Shown here in pieces: positions 11,736-23,259 of a stretch of DNA of 64,000 bases. This stretch comes from Notamacropus eugenii (lineage: Eukaryota > Chordata > Mammalia > Diprotodontia > Macropodidae). The notes under the pieces were generated by a model. That model was not told where the DNA came from. It was given only the letters and a program-made list of their open reading frames with translations, and searched no databases. Position 1 is the first letter of the stretch; every line of letters starts with the position of its first letter. Where the stretch lies: contig NC_092872.1 in assembly GCF_028372415.1 (NCBI RefSeq), positions 389,568,853 through 389,632,852 of the forward strand. The letters are read 5' to 3'. A program made the position numbers and the translations under genes.

Positions 11736-11789
11736 GCTCACTTCCTCTTTTACTCCCAATGAGTCATTATTCTTTCCTCAGTGGCCAAA

Positions 11790-12440
11790 TAGAACAAATC
11801 AGAGAATCAGACTCACAGATTTGAGAGTGCAAAAGGACCTCAGCAGCCATTGAATCCAAATCACACTTGAAAGGAATCCCCACTACACTACACCTGAGAA
11901 GAGGTCAGCTAGTCTCCAAAGACCTCCAGGGAAGGGGATCCATCACTTCTTGAGATAGCCCACTTCACATCTAGACAGCTCTAATTACTAGGAAGGTTTT
12001 TTTCCTTAACATCAAGTTTAAATTTGCTTTTTTGTCATTTCCATCCATTACTCCTGGTTCTGCCTTCTGGGACCAATACTTCTTCCACATCACTGCCCTT
12101 CAAATACTTGAGATAGCTCTCAGGTCCTCCTGACTTGTCTTCTCTCCAGGCTAAACATCCCCCTGTTCTTCAACTGATCCTTGTATGATAGGACTCAAAG
12201 CCCTTCATATCCCTGTTTGCTTTCCCCTGGATGTCCTCCAGCTTATCAGTATCCTAAACCTGTGGTACCCAGAACTAAACACACTATTCCAGGTGACCTC
12301 TGACAAGGGTCAAGTGTAGGGAGACTATGACCTCCCCTTTCTGAGAGCTATGTCTCTGGGCTACATTTGACATTGGGGAGTAATCAGTCTACTGCATGCT
12401 CTGGTCTGTTTGGGTGATGCCCTGTGCAGCTCTCTTGGGG
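11790..12440 (-). mobile_element. L3/CR1-type LINE 3' region
   Basis: Good reversed CR1-like order: gacctccagggaaggggatc, cttcaaatacttgagatagc, ttctctccaggctaaacatc and cagaactaaacacactattc. The same words occur in bird CR1. No open frame is kept. Confidence 0.7.
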
Positions 12441-12464
12441 CCCTTACCTAAGATACCTGGCTCT

Positions 12465-12545
12465 GCCTCTGATTTCTACCACCTATTGAACTAGATTATC
12501 TCTAAGACTCCTCCCAGCTCTAATATTCTGTGTCTCTAAGTCTAC
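12465..12545 (+). mobile_element. MIR 3' fragment
   Basis: gaactagattatctctaaga then cccagctctaatattctgtg. Confidence 0.55.
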
Positions 12546-12582
12546 ATGTCTGGCAAGGTTCTATATACTTTCCTTTCTCTTA

Positions 12583-12830
12583 GTTGTTGTTGTTCAGTCC
12601 TTTCAGTCATGTCTGACTCTTTGTGACACATTTTGGGAATTTTCTTGGCAAAGATACTGGAGTGGTTTGCCATGTCCTTCTCCAGCTCATTTTACAGGTG
12701 AGAAAATTGAGGCGAACAGGATTAAGTGACTTACCCAGAATTACAAAACTAGTGTCTGAGGTCAAATTTGACCTTAGGTCTTCCTGATTCTAGATGGTGT
12801 GCTCTATACACTGCACCACCTAGTTGTCCT
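12583..12830 (-). mobile_element. Full-length MAR1-type SINE
   Basis: Reversed complete copy: 3' end ttgttgttgttcagtccttt, middle tttcttggcaaagatactgg, and head caccacctagttgtcc. Confidence 0.85.
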
Positions 12831-12839
12831 TCCATTGAC

Positions 12840-13605
12840 TATTTGGCCACAAAACAAGAGGTCACCAAGGGAGTTAGTTTTGGAAAGAAGTTGTTTTTTG
12901 GGACCACTGACTTCATTTCCATTTTCTAACATTTAGAAGCAGCATATATTTTTAGTGTTTCAAAATATCACATCACTTCAGGTGGGGAATTGGTGCCCAT
13001 GAAAATCAATCCATTCTGACTGTGTCACAGAAACCTGTGAAGGCTGACTCAGAAAGTATAGCTCCTAGTACAGTGGTGCACCTGGAGGAGAGACATGACG
13101 GGAAGAGCTGAATGCTCTGACTCAATGGAAACCTCCTGGTTTTTCGATAATTCAGACAGTGTGCTCTGGATAATTACTTTTCTTCTGCTTTTAAGCTTAG
13201 AGGAATTCCACCTCCCAATAACTAGATACTTAATAAGTCTAAATTGTAATGAGGGTTCTGTGGAATTATACATTACATTAACACCAAATGAGTTCATTAG
13301 GAATTCATTAGGAATGACTGCTGTGGTGGTCACAAGAATTCATAATGGTTAGCCAGACACAATGGAGAGGGGCTGAGTCATTGTGGAAGGAGGGGTATGG
13401 AGAGCTCTTCATTTCCAGGTTGGGCCAACAGTCTCTATTTCCAGGGTTACAGGATTGGTGAAGAGTTTTCAGAGTTAATGCTTCTTGGACATTGCTAGAT
13501 CTACTTTCTTCTCTCCCTCTTTCTTCTCCTTCATCTAGCCCTAAGTGGTTCTCCTTCCCAAAAGGGAAAAAAAGAGGCCTTATCATTCTTTACCAATCCT
13601 AGATT
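12840..13605. other. Unannotated stretch
   Basis: No recognised repeat or gene. The overlapping open frames at 13049-13352 run on opposite strands and neither has a recognisable domain. Confidence 0.45.
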
Positions 13606-13609
13606 TCTA

Positions 13610-13775
13610 GGTCAGTAGTCCACAAGTATTTATCAGGTTTCTTCTATGTTTCTAGCTCTGTGCTTTTAATCATGAAGAACTCAGAGAAAGGTGAGACATA
13701 GTCCCTGTCCTCAAAGAATCTGGCCTCTAGCTGGGGAGATAGGGCACAAATACATAAAGCATAAGAGGCAGAATA
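13610..13775 (-). mobile_element. L2-type LINE tail
   Basis: acaagtatttatcaggtttc, tccctgtcctcaaagaatct and a gggcacaaatacataaa box in the reversed L2 tail order. Confidence 0.55.
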
Positions 13776-14374
13776 TAATTTAGTAATATATTGTATGGTA
13801 CAGACTGTGTGCTATAAGAATCCATTAGATTTATATTTGTAATATATTGTATAATATATTTGTAATATATTGTATTATTCATATAAATACAGGATGGGAA
13901 AGACATGGCTGGATTTCGTTGGAAAAAGATTGGAGGGTTTTAGTGTTCTGTAAACTCAGTGAGTAGACCGCATGACAGCCTCTAGCATGCTAACAGATTT
14001 GTAATCTTATGGAAGTGAGCTTTCTCTCCAGCTACTCAAATCCGTTCATACCTGCCTATCCTTTTGTGAATCTTGTCCATGTCATTCCATGAATCACCAC
14101 TATAGACCCTCCAAATTCTCTTCATATTGCATGTATACTTGTGGAGCATGTGGACTGTCCATCAATTATTCCTTGCTCTTGTGATGGGACCAGGCCATTA
14201 TTTTTCCTGGTCATACCATTCTCTGATGACATCCTTTATACCACTTCTCCTGGATAATTTCTTATTCTAAATGTGTTGTAGCCTGCTTATACTTTCCATG
14301 CACCTCTCCATTTCCCTTTAAATGAACTTCAACATTCTCAACAGTAACTCCCCTCAAAATACTATGGCAAAATT

Positions 14375-14600
14375 AAACTACATTAAGAGATGCATGAGAA
14401 GCAGTATTGTAGATAATGAGAATCATCTTTGGGTTCAAGAGTACCTGGACTCAAGCCCTGCTTCGGACAAATACCAGTTGTGTGACTATGGACACATCAC
14501 TCAACGCCTCAATCCCCCAGGAAATGCTCTAAGATTATAAATTACAGACAGGTTATATATCTTCACAAGTGAAGGGAGGTTCTATACTGGGAGTTTTGTT
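14375..14600 (+). mobile_element. MON1-type SINE
   Basis: ggttcaagagtacctggact, agttgtgtgactatggacac, then ctctaagattataaattaca and a 3' end like the copy at 20280. Confidence 0.6.
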
Positions 14601-14689
14601 CACTGATGATATCCCAGATCTTGCTCCCCCCCCCCCAAAAAAAAGAAAGGAAAAAGGAAAGAGCATTGTGTCTAAAACTAGAGAAATCT

Positions 14690-15235
14690 CTCTATACTCT
14701 GACCTGATCAGACAATGCCTGGAATACTATATTCAGTTTGAGAAACCACATTTCAGGATGGGCATTGAAAATCTACAGAACCTATGAAGATGGCAGAGGC
14801 ACTCGAGATAGTGAAAGGCCTTGTGAGTCCATGTCCTCGGAGGATTAGTTGACCAAAACAGGCATTTAGCCTGATGAAGGGAAGACTTTCGTGGGGTGGG
14901 GAGAGGTTAGGGGTGAATAAGGATAGTGGAACATAGTGATTGTCTTCAAGTATTTGAAGGGTTGCATATGGAAGATGGTTTGGACTTTTTATGCTTGGTC
15001 CCAGAAGGTAGAACTAGCACTAAATGAGTGGAAGTAACAGAGAAGACATTATTACTATGCAAGGCAAAACTTCCTAAAGATTAAAGTGATCCCACAGTGG
15101 AATGGGCTGCCTCCCTGAAGACCTTTAGGCAGGGGTTAGACAGCCACTTGTTGGGATTCTTGATCTGGAACAGGTTTGATCTAGAGGTTTTCTGAGGGTT
15201 CTTCTAAGGCTGAGATTTTAGGTAAGATTCTGTGA
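14690..15235 (+). mobile_element. L3/CR1-type LINE 3' end
   Basis: tgtcttcaagtatttgaagg, gtggaatgggctgcctccct and an end like gagattttaggtaagattct. This is the forward form of the element at 11790. Confidence 0.7.
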
Positions 15236-15424
15236 GTTGGTAAAATTGGCCTTAAAGGGTGAGTATGATCTTCAAGCATGACTTGGGAAGTTACAGCAAA
15301 CCAAAAATGGAAAGAAAATCGGTTTGAGAGGTGGAGACATTAAGAGCAGAACAAAGGCTTCCCTTTTTATGGCTTAGAGACAAAGGTTGGGAATGAATAG
15401 GAGGCTATTAATTTATAGCTCAAC

Positions 15425-15600
15425 TGCTAAGGGTTCTTAACCTGGGGTTCATGAACTTGGATTTAAAAAAACTATTTTGATAACTGTATTTCATTAAACT
15501 TGGTTTCCTTTGTAATACTATGCAATTTGTTTTATGCATTTAAAAATCTTATTCTGAGAAGGGGTCTACAGGTCTCATGAGACTGCCAAAGAAGTCCAGT
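15425..15600 (+). mobile_element. Ancient MITE-like repeat
   Basis: Starts gggttcttaacctggggttc and continues gataactgtatttcattaaa. Diverged relatives lie at 17640 and, reversed, at 29080. The family is not fixed. Confidence 0.4.
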
Positions 15601-15789
15601 AAGGAAGTTTCCATTCATTCTTAATTACCTTAATTATCCTTGGAAGTTAGTGGGTTCCCCATCACTAGAGATCACTAGAGATCCTCAAGGGAAGACTGAG
15701 GCCAGTCCCATTACACTTGCTAGGGATCTCCCTCCCTTACAATATATCAACCAAGGATTCATTATACTTTTCAAACATCAACCTCTTGA

Positions 15790-15930
15790 AGGAATGTCTG
15801 GAATGAATGAAAGAAAAATATTTAAGAAGTGCCTAATATATTCCAGGCACTAAAAAAAAAAGTGAGCAGTGCCTGCTCTCAGGGAGCTCACCTTCTAATA
15901 GGGGGAGACAACACATATAGAGGAAAAAGG
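15790..15930 (-). mobile_element. L2-type LINE tail
   Basis: aagtgcctaatatattccag, tctcagggagctcaccttct and gggggagacaacacatatag. Confidence 0.5.
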
Positions 15931-16262
15931 GAGTTTTGGTCAGGTGATTTACAAGAATGGTGACTGAAGACTTAAGTGTATATGAAGCTTTCCCCCAAAA
16001 CAGTGGGAGGATTGATCTGATTACTCTTTTTCAGTTATGCTGGAAAGGATGTGGGGCCATGTACAGGTCAGGAAAGATGGCAAGGTGTCTTTGGGGGATG
16101 GAAGAATGGATGGGATGTGAAACATGGTCTGGGTCCAGCTAGATATAGAGTTTGCACTCATTGAGGACTGCTCATCTGCAAGGTGGAAATTCCAAAATGG
16201 AGTGGATAAACTTTCCCTGTAAAGGGAGATTTTATCCCAGAGATTTTTGTGGGATCTCTGGT

Positions 16263-16294
16263 AAGTGAGTGAGTGTGTGTGTGTGTGTGTGTGT
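16263..16294. repeat. TG microsatellite
   Basis: About 12 pure TG units after a gtgagt start. Confidence 0.9.
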
Positions 16295-16714
16295 ATTTAT
16301 GTTGAGGGTGGGATAGATAAACCATAGTTTATGGTGATGGATGGCAGAATGGAATGACTGGAATTTCTTTTTGGGGGGTAGGGAAGTTGGTTGGGTCAAT
16401 CTATGAAAAGATAATTATTGAGTGCCTTCTTGGTAAGAGATACCAAGCCAGGGGAGACCCCAGGAAAACAGACCTCACAATTCCAAGTTCACCCATGTCA
16501 CATATTCCTGAGATCCACAAAACACTGATGCCTGGGTTTTGATTCTGTTTTGCTAAGTGTCAAAGCATGCCCCAAAAGTTTTAATTCTTTCTACTCTGCA
16601 AAAGTGACTCTGAAGGGGTACCTGTGAGTCCATTTCTCTAAGACCCCACTCATCATTCAAGAAATCTAACCCTAAACTGCCTCTCCCCAAGCCACCACAT
16701 AGTGGAAATGTATG

Positions 16715-16845
16715 AATTTTTCCCAATAGAATGTGAACTCTTTGAAGACAGGGCTAGACTTTGCTTTTTTTTTTTTTTAATATTCCTAGAGTTTAGAACA
16801 AGACTTTGCACATAATATTCACTTTAGTTTTTTCATTCCTTCATT
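16715..16845 (+). mobile_element. L2-type LINE tail
   Basis: gaatgtgaactctttgaaga, an expanded T run, then cctagagtttagaaca. Confidence 0.55.
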
Positions 16846-16949
16846 CATTCGCCCAGCCCAAGTTTAGAGTCTAACCTCAGAAGCTAGAACTAATCTTTTC
16901 TAGAGGCACAGCTGTTCTGGTCTTCATCACACACGCACACAAAAACCCA

Positions 16950-17225
16950 ATTTAGGCTTAATCTTAGACCTTAGAGGTCATCTACTCCAACCTTTCTTCT
17001 TACTGACTACTGGTAAAAAAGATTAAATGACTTGCCCAGGGACACATAGCTTATTAGTGGCAGAACCAGTATTGGGACTGAATTCTACTCTTAACCTGGA
17101 ACTAACCAGAGCACATAGAAAGCTAGTGGTTTGCCCAAAGTGACACAGAGAGTAGATGTCAGCATCAGGACCTGAACCGGCCTCCTGACTCCCAGGTCAC
17201 TGCTCCTTCTGCTACACCATACTTA
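16950..17225 (-). mobile_element. Two reversed MIR fragments in series
   Basis: 16950-17095 contains gacttgcccagggacacata. 17105-17225 contains ggtttgcccaaagtgacaca and ctgctccttctgctacacca. Confidence 0.6.
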
Positions 17226-17599
17226 CTTTGAGTACTATTGTACTCTATCAGTTACAATTGCCCCATAAAACAGTAGGTAAATAGGAAAGGTTGAGGTCAT
17301 CTACCTGGCTACTGAAAGTCTGTGGGATGGGAGGAGGGAGTGGGAAGGGGGTGGGAATGAGATCTTGATAACAGACCTTTCTAATTCTCCAAAATTTGAC
17401 CTTGAACTTGAGAGTACTAACTGAAAAGAAAACAGCTTTTTGGCCTTAGACTCAATTCCACTTAATAATGAAGGAAAAGAAAAAGGAGGAAGTAGGGAGG
17501 TGAGAGAGAGGAGTGTGTATGGAATCTAGCCATGGCTTCTGCTATAGTCCATCATTCTGCTTTTCATATAGACTCCTAGAGCCTGTTCAATGAGAATCA

Positions 17600-17725
17600 A
17601 GTTAATATAAGATATTTATTTAGCACCCACTAAGGCAGGCATTCTTGACTTTTTTTGTATGGCATGGATCTAGTTTGCAGTCTGGTGATTCTTATGGACC
17701 CCTTCAGTCAGTCATCTAGTGATCA
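17600..17725 (+). mobile_element. MITE-like fragment
   Basis: aggcaggcattcttgacttt and cttatggacccctt relate it weakly to the repeat at 15425. Confidence 0.3.
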
Positions 17726-17739
17726 ACTAGCTATTTAAG

Positions 17740-18890
17740 TATCTACTATGTGCCAAGTACTCTGGTAAGCACTAAGTTTACACGTGACAGGAAGAACAAG
17801 GCCGGTTGTTGAATTATAAAGTATGTAGAAAAGCCTAAAGTCCAAAAAGACCAGAAAGGTTGGACAGAAGGCAGGTTGTGAAGGGCTTTTAAATGCCAAA
17901 TAGAGCATTTTACATTTGATACTAGAGATAATAGGGAGTCACTGAAATTGATGACATGGCTGGACCATGCCTTAGGAAGATCACTTTGGCAGTTGAATGG
18001 AGAATGGATTGGATTGAAGGAGAAAAACTAATTAGAAGGCTTTTGTAATGGTTCAAGTGTGAGGTCATGAGGGCCTGCACCAGGCTATGTGAGTGGAGTG
18101 AAGGGGACATATAGGAGAGATGTTTTGAAGGCAGAAAACATAAGAAAAGACAATAGCTCAACAATAGACTATGTATGTGAAGTGAGTGTGAGTCAAAGAT
18201 GACAATGATAATAGCTTGGGTGATTGAAAAGATGGTAGTGTCTTTGTCAACAACAGGGAAATGTGGAAGAGAGGGGCACTTGGTGAGGGGGGGAAGATAA
18301 TAAATTCTGTTTTGAACATTTTGAGTTTGAGATGCCTGTGGGACATCCAACTCAAGTTGTCCAAAGGGCATGCTGTAGAATTAGAGCTCAGTAGAGAGGT
18401 TAGGTCTGGATATATAGACTTGAAAATAGCCTGTAGAAATGAGAACTGAACCCAGGAGAGTTGATGAGATCACCAAGCAAAATGCTATAGAGGGAGAAGA
18501 GAAGAGGTCCCAGGATAGAGTCTTGGAGGATACCCATGGTTAATAGCATGTAGCAGTAGAGACAAGGAAGGAGTGTTCAGAAATATAGGAAAGGAACCAG
18601 GAGAGAGCAGGAATATGAAAACCTAGAAAGGCAAGATAATCCAGGAGAAGATGATCAGCAACTTTCAAGGTTGCACAGTAATCAAGTAGGATGAGTGTTG
18701 AGAGAAAGCCATTGGATCTGGCAATATAGAGATTGCTGGTAATGTTGGAGGGAGTAGTTTCAGTGGAATGATGAGGTACAAAGTAAGATTGCACAAGGTT
18801 TAGTAGAGAGTGATAGCAGACAGTGGAGGGACTCCAAGTGTACACAGCTTTCTCAAGGGGGTTAGTCAAGAATAAAGGCTAAAATAAAAG
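17740..18890 (-). mobile_element. L2-clade LINE with reverse-transcriptase remains
   Basis: On the minus strand broken frames still show reverse-transcriptase words in order: HSTETTPSNITSNLYIARSN, LSTLILLDYCATLKVADHLL, LGFHIPALSWFLSYIS, then the thumb words MSHRHLKLKMFKTEFIIFPP and ALMTSHLNHYKSLL. It lacks the YADD box in a clean frame and cannot make a working enzyme. Both long minus-strand open frames here (17922-18371 and 18540-18869) belong to this fossil LINE, not to a host gene. Confidence 0.75.
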
Positions 18891-18899
18891 CACAGAGGC

Positions 18900-19045
18900 A
18901 GGAAAATGGTGCTGGATTTGGGGTCAGAGGACCAAAATCCCAGCAATGCTGGTTCCTAATTATGATCATTTGATCCCTCTGATCCTCAGTTTCTTTATCT
19001 GTAAAATGAAGGAGATAATCCTATGAAAGGACAAGCTTTGAGACT
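18900..19045 (+). mobile_element. MIR SINE
   Basis: ggtgctggatttggggtcag and cctcagtttctttatctgta. Confidence 0.65.
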
Positions 19046-19077
19046 AATTATAGTACCTGATATTTTAACTCACTTTG

Positions 19078-19330
19078 TTATTGTCTTTTTTTTTAGTTGT
19101 GTCCAATTCTTCATGACCCCATTTGGGGTTTTCTTGGCAAAGATATTGGAGTGATTTGCCATTTCCTTCTCCAGTTCATTTGACAGATGAGGAAACTGAG
19201 ACAAACAGGGTTAAGTGACTTGCCTTGGATCACACAGCAAGTAAATGTCTGAAGCCAGATTTGAATTCAGGAAGATGAGTCTCCTTGATTCCAAGTGCGG
19301 TACTCTATCCACTGTGCCACCTAGCTGTCC
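19078..19330 (-). mobile_element. Full-length MAR1-type SINE
   Basis: Reversed: agttgtgtccaattcttcat, ggggttttcttggcaaagat, and head actgtgccacctagctgtcc. Confidence 0.85.
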
Positions 19331-19469
19331 ATTAACCCACATTAGGGCTTGCAAAGGGGGCAATTATTAACTCTCCAGTGTCTCCTGTCAACTTTCTAAG
19401 ACTATAGATTGCAGAACAATATCTGATCTATTGTGGTAGAGGAACCCCTCCCTCTAAGTGAGTAGGTGA

Positions 19470-19705
19470 AAAGACCTAGCCTAAAAAAGGCCAAGGTGTC
19501 CCATTGCATCCTGGCCTATCTCCAGTCATCCTGATGAATAGCTGGTCACTGGATCCAGATGGCTCAAGAGGAAAAAGTGAGGTTGGTGACCTTGTACAGC
19601 CCTCCCTCACTCAAAACAAAGTCATGTGCAAGTCATGTCATCATTTCTCTGATATCATGGTCTTCTTTAAAAATGAAGGACTAGCACAACAACAACTATT
19701 ACTTG
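19470..19705 (+). mobile_element. RTESINE-type marsupial SINE, copy 2
   Basis: gcctatctccagtcatcctg, cagccctccctcactcaaaa, and an end of caacaacaac after aatgaaggactagca. Confidence 0.65.
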
Positions 19706-19722
19706 TTTATTAAGAACCCACT

Positions 19723-19885
19723 GGGACAGCTAGATTGCATAGTGGATAGAGCACCAGCCCTGAAGTCAGGAGGACCTGAATTCAAATCTTGCCTCAGGCA
19801 CTAGCTGTCTGATCCTGGGCAAGTCACTTAACCCTGATTGCCTTAAAAAAAAAAGAAAGAAAGAAAGAAAGAAAGAGTGAAAGAA
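19723..19885 (+). mobile_element. Short MAR1-type SINE with AAAG tail
   Basis: gggacagctagattgcatag through ggcaagtcacttaaccctga, then an A run that has grown into gaaa units. Confidence 0.8.
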
Positions 19886-19904
19886 AAAAGTATGCAGCCT
19901 ATTA

Positions 19905-20015
19905 TGTGAGAGGCAGCATGGTGTAAAGGATAAAGAACAGATCTCTGAGCCAGGAAAACTTAATTTCAAGTTGCCACTCTGACACATACTGACTGTGTGA
20001 GCCTGGGAAAAGTCA
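19905..20015 (+). mobile_element. MIR 5' fragment
   Basis: gaggcagcatggtgtaaagg and actgactgtgtgagcctggg. Confidence 0.6.
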
Positions 20016-20280
20016 AATAATAGTAGTAATAATAGCATTTGTATGTCACTTTCAGGTACGCAAAGCACTTTAAAATATTATTTCATTTGATCTTCTCAAC
20101 AACCATGGGAGAGAGGTGCCATTATAATCCTCATTTGGCACATGAGGAAACTCAGGCAACAAGGGGTTAAGTGATATGCCCAAGGTCACACAACTAGGAA
20201 GCATCTGAAGCTGAATTTGAACTCAGATCTCCTGACTCCACCTTCAGCACTCTGTCTACCCTTGACACCTAGCTGCATGT
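20015..20280 (-). mobile_element. MIR/MON-type SINE with tRNA head
   Basis: Complete reversed copy: 3' end agtagtaataatagcatttg, core gcacatgaggaaactcaggc, and head gacacctagctgc. Confidence 0.75.
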
Positions 20281-20385
20281 TCTAGGCAACTCTGTAAGAC
20301 TTTAAATTACCGACAAGGTGAATCGGTGCTACTTGCACTGGCAGAGGGGAGTTCCCTCTATACTAGAGAAATCACAAGTACAGCT
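20280..20385 (+). mobile_element. MON1-type SINE 3' end
   Basis: taggcaactctgtaagactt and ctatactagagaaatcacaa. Confidence 0.55.
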
Positions 20386-20394
20386 ACTATCCCT

Positions 20395-20915
20395 GATACA
20401 TGCCAGGCTCTGTGCAGGGTAATGGGGATACCAAAATAAGACCAAGAGTCATTCTGAACCTCAAGAGGCTTACATTCCACTAGAGATGGGTGAGATAAGA
20501 ACAGCATGAATCCAGATAAAACTATATATTACAAAGTAATTTTTGGAGCTGCACTAGCAACTGGGAAAAACAAGAAAGGTTTTCTGTAGTTGGGGCTACT
20601 TGACCTAAGCCTTGAAGTGAGGAGACCAGTTAGGAGGCTATTACTGTAGTCTCAAGAGAGACTGCCCCAAACAAGCAAGGTCACCAGGTGAGTAAAAGCA
20701 AGGGAAAAATTAAAGGTTGTGGAGGTAAAATCAACAAAATTTCCATACTGATTGGATATAGAGTGGAGATGAAGAGGGAAGATGGGAGGATGACTGAAGT
20801 TGTTTACTCAGGTAACTGAATGGTAAGTACCATCTGGTAGTGTTTTCAAGAGAAATGAGGAAATTAGGAATAGGGATGAATTTAGGGGGAAAGAGGAGTT
20901 CTGTTATTGATATGG
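20395..20915 (-). mobile_element. L2-type LINE fragment
   Basis: catgccaggctctgtgcagg, agaggcttacattccactag and gaccagttaggaggctatta in reversed L2 order. Confidence 0.6.
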
Positions 20916-20924
20916 GCAAAAAAA

Positions 20925-21125
20925 GAGTTTGCGAAGCACTTTACATATAGTGATTCATTGGATCCTTACAGCTCTCTGAGATAAGCACCATGAGTATTAT
21001 TACAATTTGGGAGAAGAGAAAATGGAGCATCAGAGTGGTTTTGATGTATCTGTTATTACAGAGGTAGCATTGGAGATGGGATTTGAACTCCTCTCTTTCC
21101 TGATTTCAGGCCCACTGTTCTTTTC
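20925..21125 (-). mobile_element. MIR SINE
   Basis: gaagcactttacatatagtg, ggagatgggatttgaactcc and caggcccactgttc. Confidence 0.65.
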
Positions 21126-21489
21126 AGTGTTCTTTGTCTCAATTGGCACTTGATTTTACATTCAACTCCAGAGGAGATAACACAATTTCCCTGAGTTATA
21201 TTTCTTTCCATTTGATTCTAAATGTCAGGAAATCCTACTTACTGTCTGAGATCTCTAGCATTGTAGTTAAACTCATTCCCTTAGGGTAGGTGCTCAGGGA
21301 AGATACCTACTAAACCAATGATGTGGTACACTTAGGTGTATAACACTACAGTCCCTCTTGGTGTTTTGTCCATTATAAAGAGTTCCCTATGTTAGTTTTC
21401 TCAATACAAAATAAGACCCTTGAAGATGTGTTAAGTTTTCATATTTGGGAACCTGAAGAAAGTGGCAAAGATATTAGTTCAGAAAATCC

Positions 21490-22035
21490 CTGGGATCCAA
21501 CAATTGACTGGGGCGGTGTGGTTTGTCAACACACATGGGAGATCATTCTTACTCTCTGCAGCCCTGGGGAGGACCATGTCTGGAGTTTGGAATTCACTTC
21601 CAGACATCACATTTTTAAGAGGGGATGCTAATAGGCTGGAGTGTGACCAGGACAATATAAGGAGGCTTAGGTATGCTTGATGGAACTGGTGAGATTAAGC
21701 CTCAACAAAGAAAAAGTTTTAGAGAAATGATAGTTGTCTTCAAATACCCAGAGGACTGTTGTATGGAAAAAGGTTTAAATTTACTCTATGTTATGCCAGA
21801 GATTAGAAAGAATAAGACAAATGTGTGGAAGCTACAGGAAGGCTAATTTTGGCTCAATGTGAAGAAAGAGATGAAAAAAACCCAAACTATTAGAATTGTC
21901 CAACAATGAGGCTCCCTCATGAGATAATGAGATCCACTTCACTGAGAATGTTCAACAGAGACTGGTTAAGTATCTCTTAGGGGATGGGAATTTAGACTAG
22001 ATGTTTTGCAATGAATTTGACAATGGATCTCTAAA
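21490..22035 (+). mobile_element. L3/CR1-type LINE 3' region
   Basis: gatagttgtcttcaaatacc, gtggaagctacaggaaggct, aattgtccaacaatgaggct and gggaatttagactagatgtt follow the CR1-like order. Confidence 0.6.
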
Positions 22036-22084
22036 TGCTAACAGACTTCTATAGGGGAGAAAAACTAATAAGGATTTTTATCAG

Positions 22085-22430
22085 TATTAATAATTAGAAC
22101 AATAACATCTTGCATTTGTGGAATGCTTGATTCTCATTTGGTCTTTACAGTGACCCACTTTTGGAATTGGGTTTATTTGTTTTTTTGGCTGAGAGGTATG
22201 ATTTCATTGAATAGGGAACTCCCCATGAGAAAGCTCCTTCCACCAATGTTGATCGGCTAATCGACAATTGTGCCATAATTCGATATTGTCAAGAGTTACC
22301 TGTCATCTCAGAGAGGGTAAGTTTTTGTTTAGAGTCACAAAGTCAGTATATGTCAGAGAAGGGACTTGACCTCAAGCCTTTTTTACTTCAACATTGGCTT
22401 TCTATTCAATACTACAGGATGCTACCATTT
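22085..22430 (-). mobile_element. MIR fragments
   Basis: 22090-22160 contains atcttgcatttgtggaatgc. 22305-22430 contains gagtcacaaagtcagtatat. They are separated by sequence with no clear match. Confidence 0.4.
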
Positions 22431-22439
22431 TAAGATTAA

Positions 22440-22585
22440 CTAAATTTTATTTGAATTTTTTAAAAATTTTATGTTTATATATATTTTAGAAGATATATTC
22501 TACTGTTTATTGATTTTTCTTAAATGTTTGATCCCATAGAGCAAAATTCCAATCTTGACATATCTCTTTAACCAAAATTTCTCCC

Positions 22586-22668
<83 letters not shown>

Positions 22669-23060
22669 TATACTTTAAAATTATACAAGATTCAGTAGTA
22701 GAAGCAATTACAAAGACAAATTTGTTCAATGATGTGAATGTTAATATTTTTTAAATTATATGTAAAAATAATCTTTAACATACACTTTTTAAAATTTTGA
22801 GTTCCAAATTCTTTCCCACTCTCCTTTCTTCTTCTACTCCTTGAAAAGACAAGCAATTTGATATTATACACAGTCATACAAAACGTATTTCCATATTAGC
22901 CATATTACAAAAGAAAAAAGACTCCCCCCCCAAATTAAGAAAGATAAATAAAGCAGAAAACATGCTCTGATCTGCATTTAGGTTCCATCAGTTCTTTCTC
23001 TGGAGATAACATTTTTCATCATTAAGTCCCTTGGAAATTAGCCATATTTTAATTTTTTTG
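22440..23060 (-). mobile_element. Marsupial L1 3'UTR fragment with internal TA repeat
   Basis: aaattttgagttccaaattc and catgctctgatctgcattta, as in the copies at 6075 and 8400. The TA array sits inside it. Confidence 0.6.
22590..22672. repeat. TA microsatellite
   Basis: About 80 bp of near-pure TA with a tgtgta start and one tacata interruption, about 0.9 kb upstream of the FABP6 promoter. Confidence 0.95.
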
Positions 23061-23079
23061 TTTCTTTTACTTTTTCACA

Positions 23080-23185
23080 TTTTAAAGATGATGAAACCAA
23101 AGCCCAGAGAGCCTATGGTCCCATAAGCCTATAACTTGCCCCAGGTCAAGGTTGGTGTACCAGAGCCAAGACTAGAACCCTTGCT
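23080..23185 (-). mobile_element. MIR fragment
   Basis: agatgatgaaaccaaagccc and aacttgccccaggtcaaggt. Confidence 0.55.
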
Positions 23186-23259
23186 TGGTTGGTTGGTATT
23201 GTTTCTTGGTTTTATTTTTGTTCAGTTGTTTTTCGATTGTGTCCAACACATTAAATAGA

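Noticed and set aside
17922-18371. 149-codon minus-strand open frame as a possible host gene
   Set aside because: Its words match the thumb region of an L2-clade reverse transcriptase; it is part of a broken LINE.
19723-19800. tRNA gene
   Set aside because: The tRNA-like sequence is the head of a MAR1-type SINE with A- and B-box remnants and a retroposon tail; the same applies to the other SINE heads.
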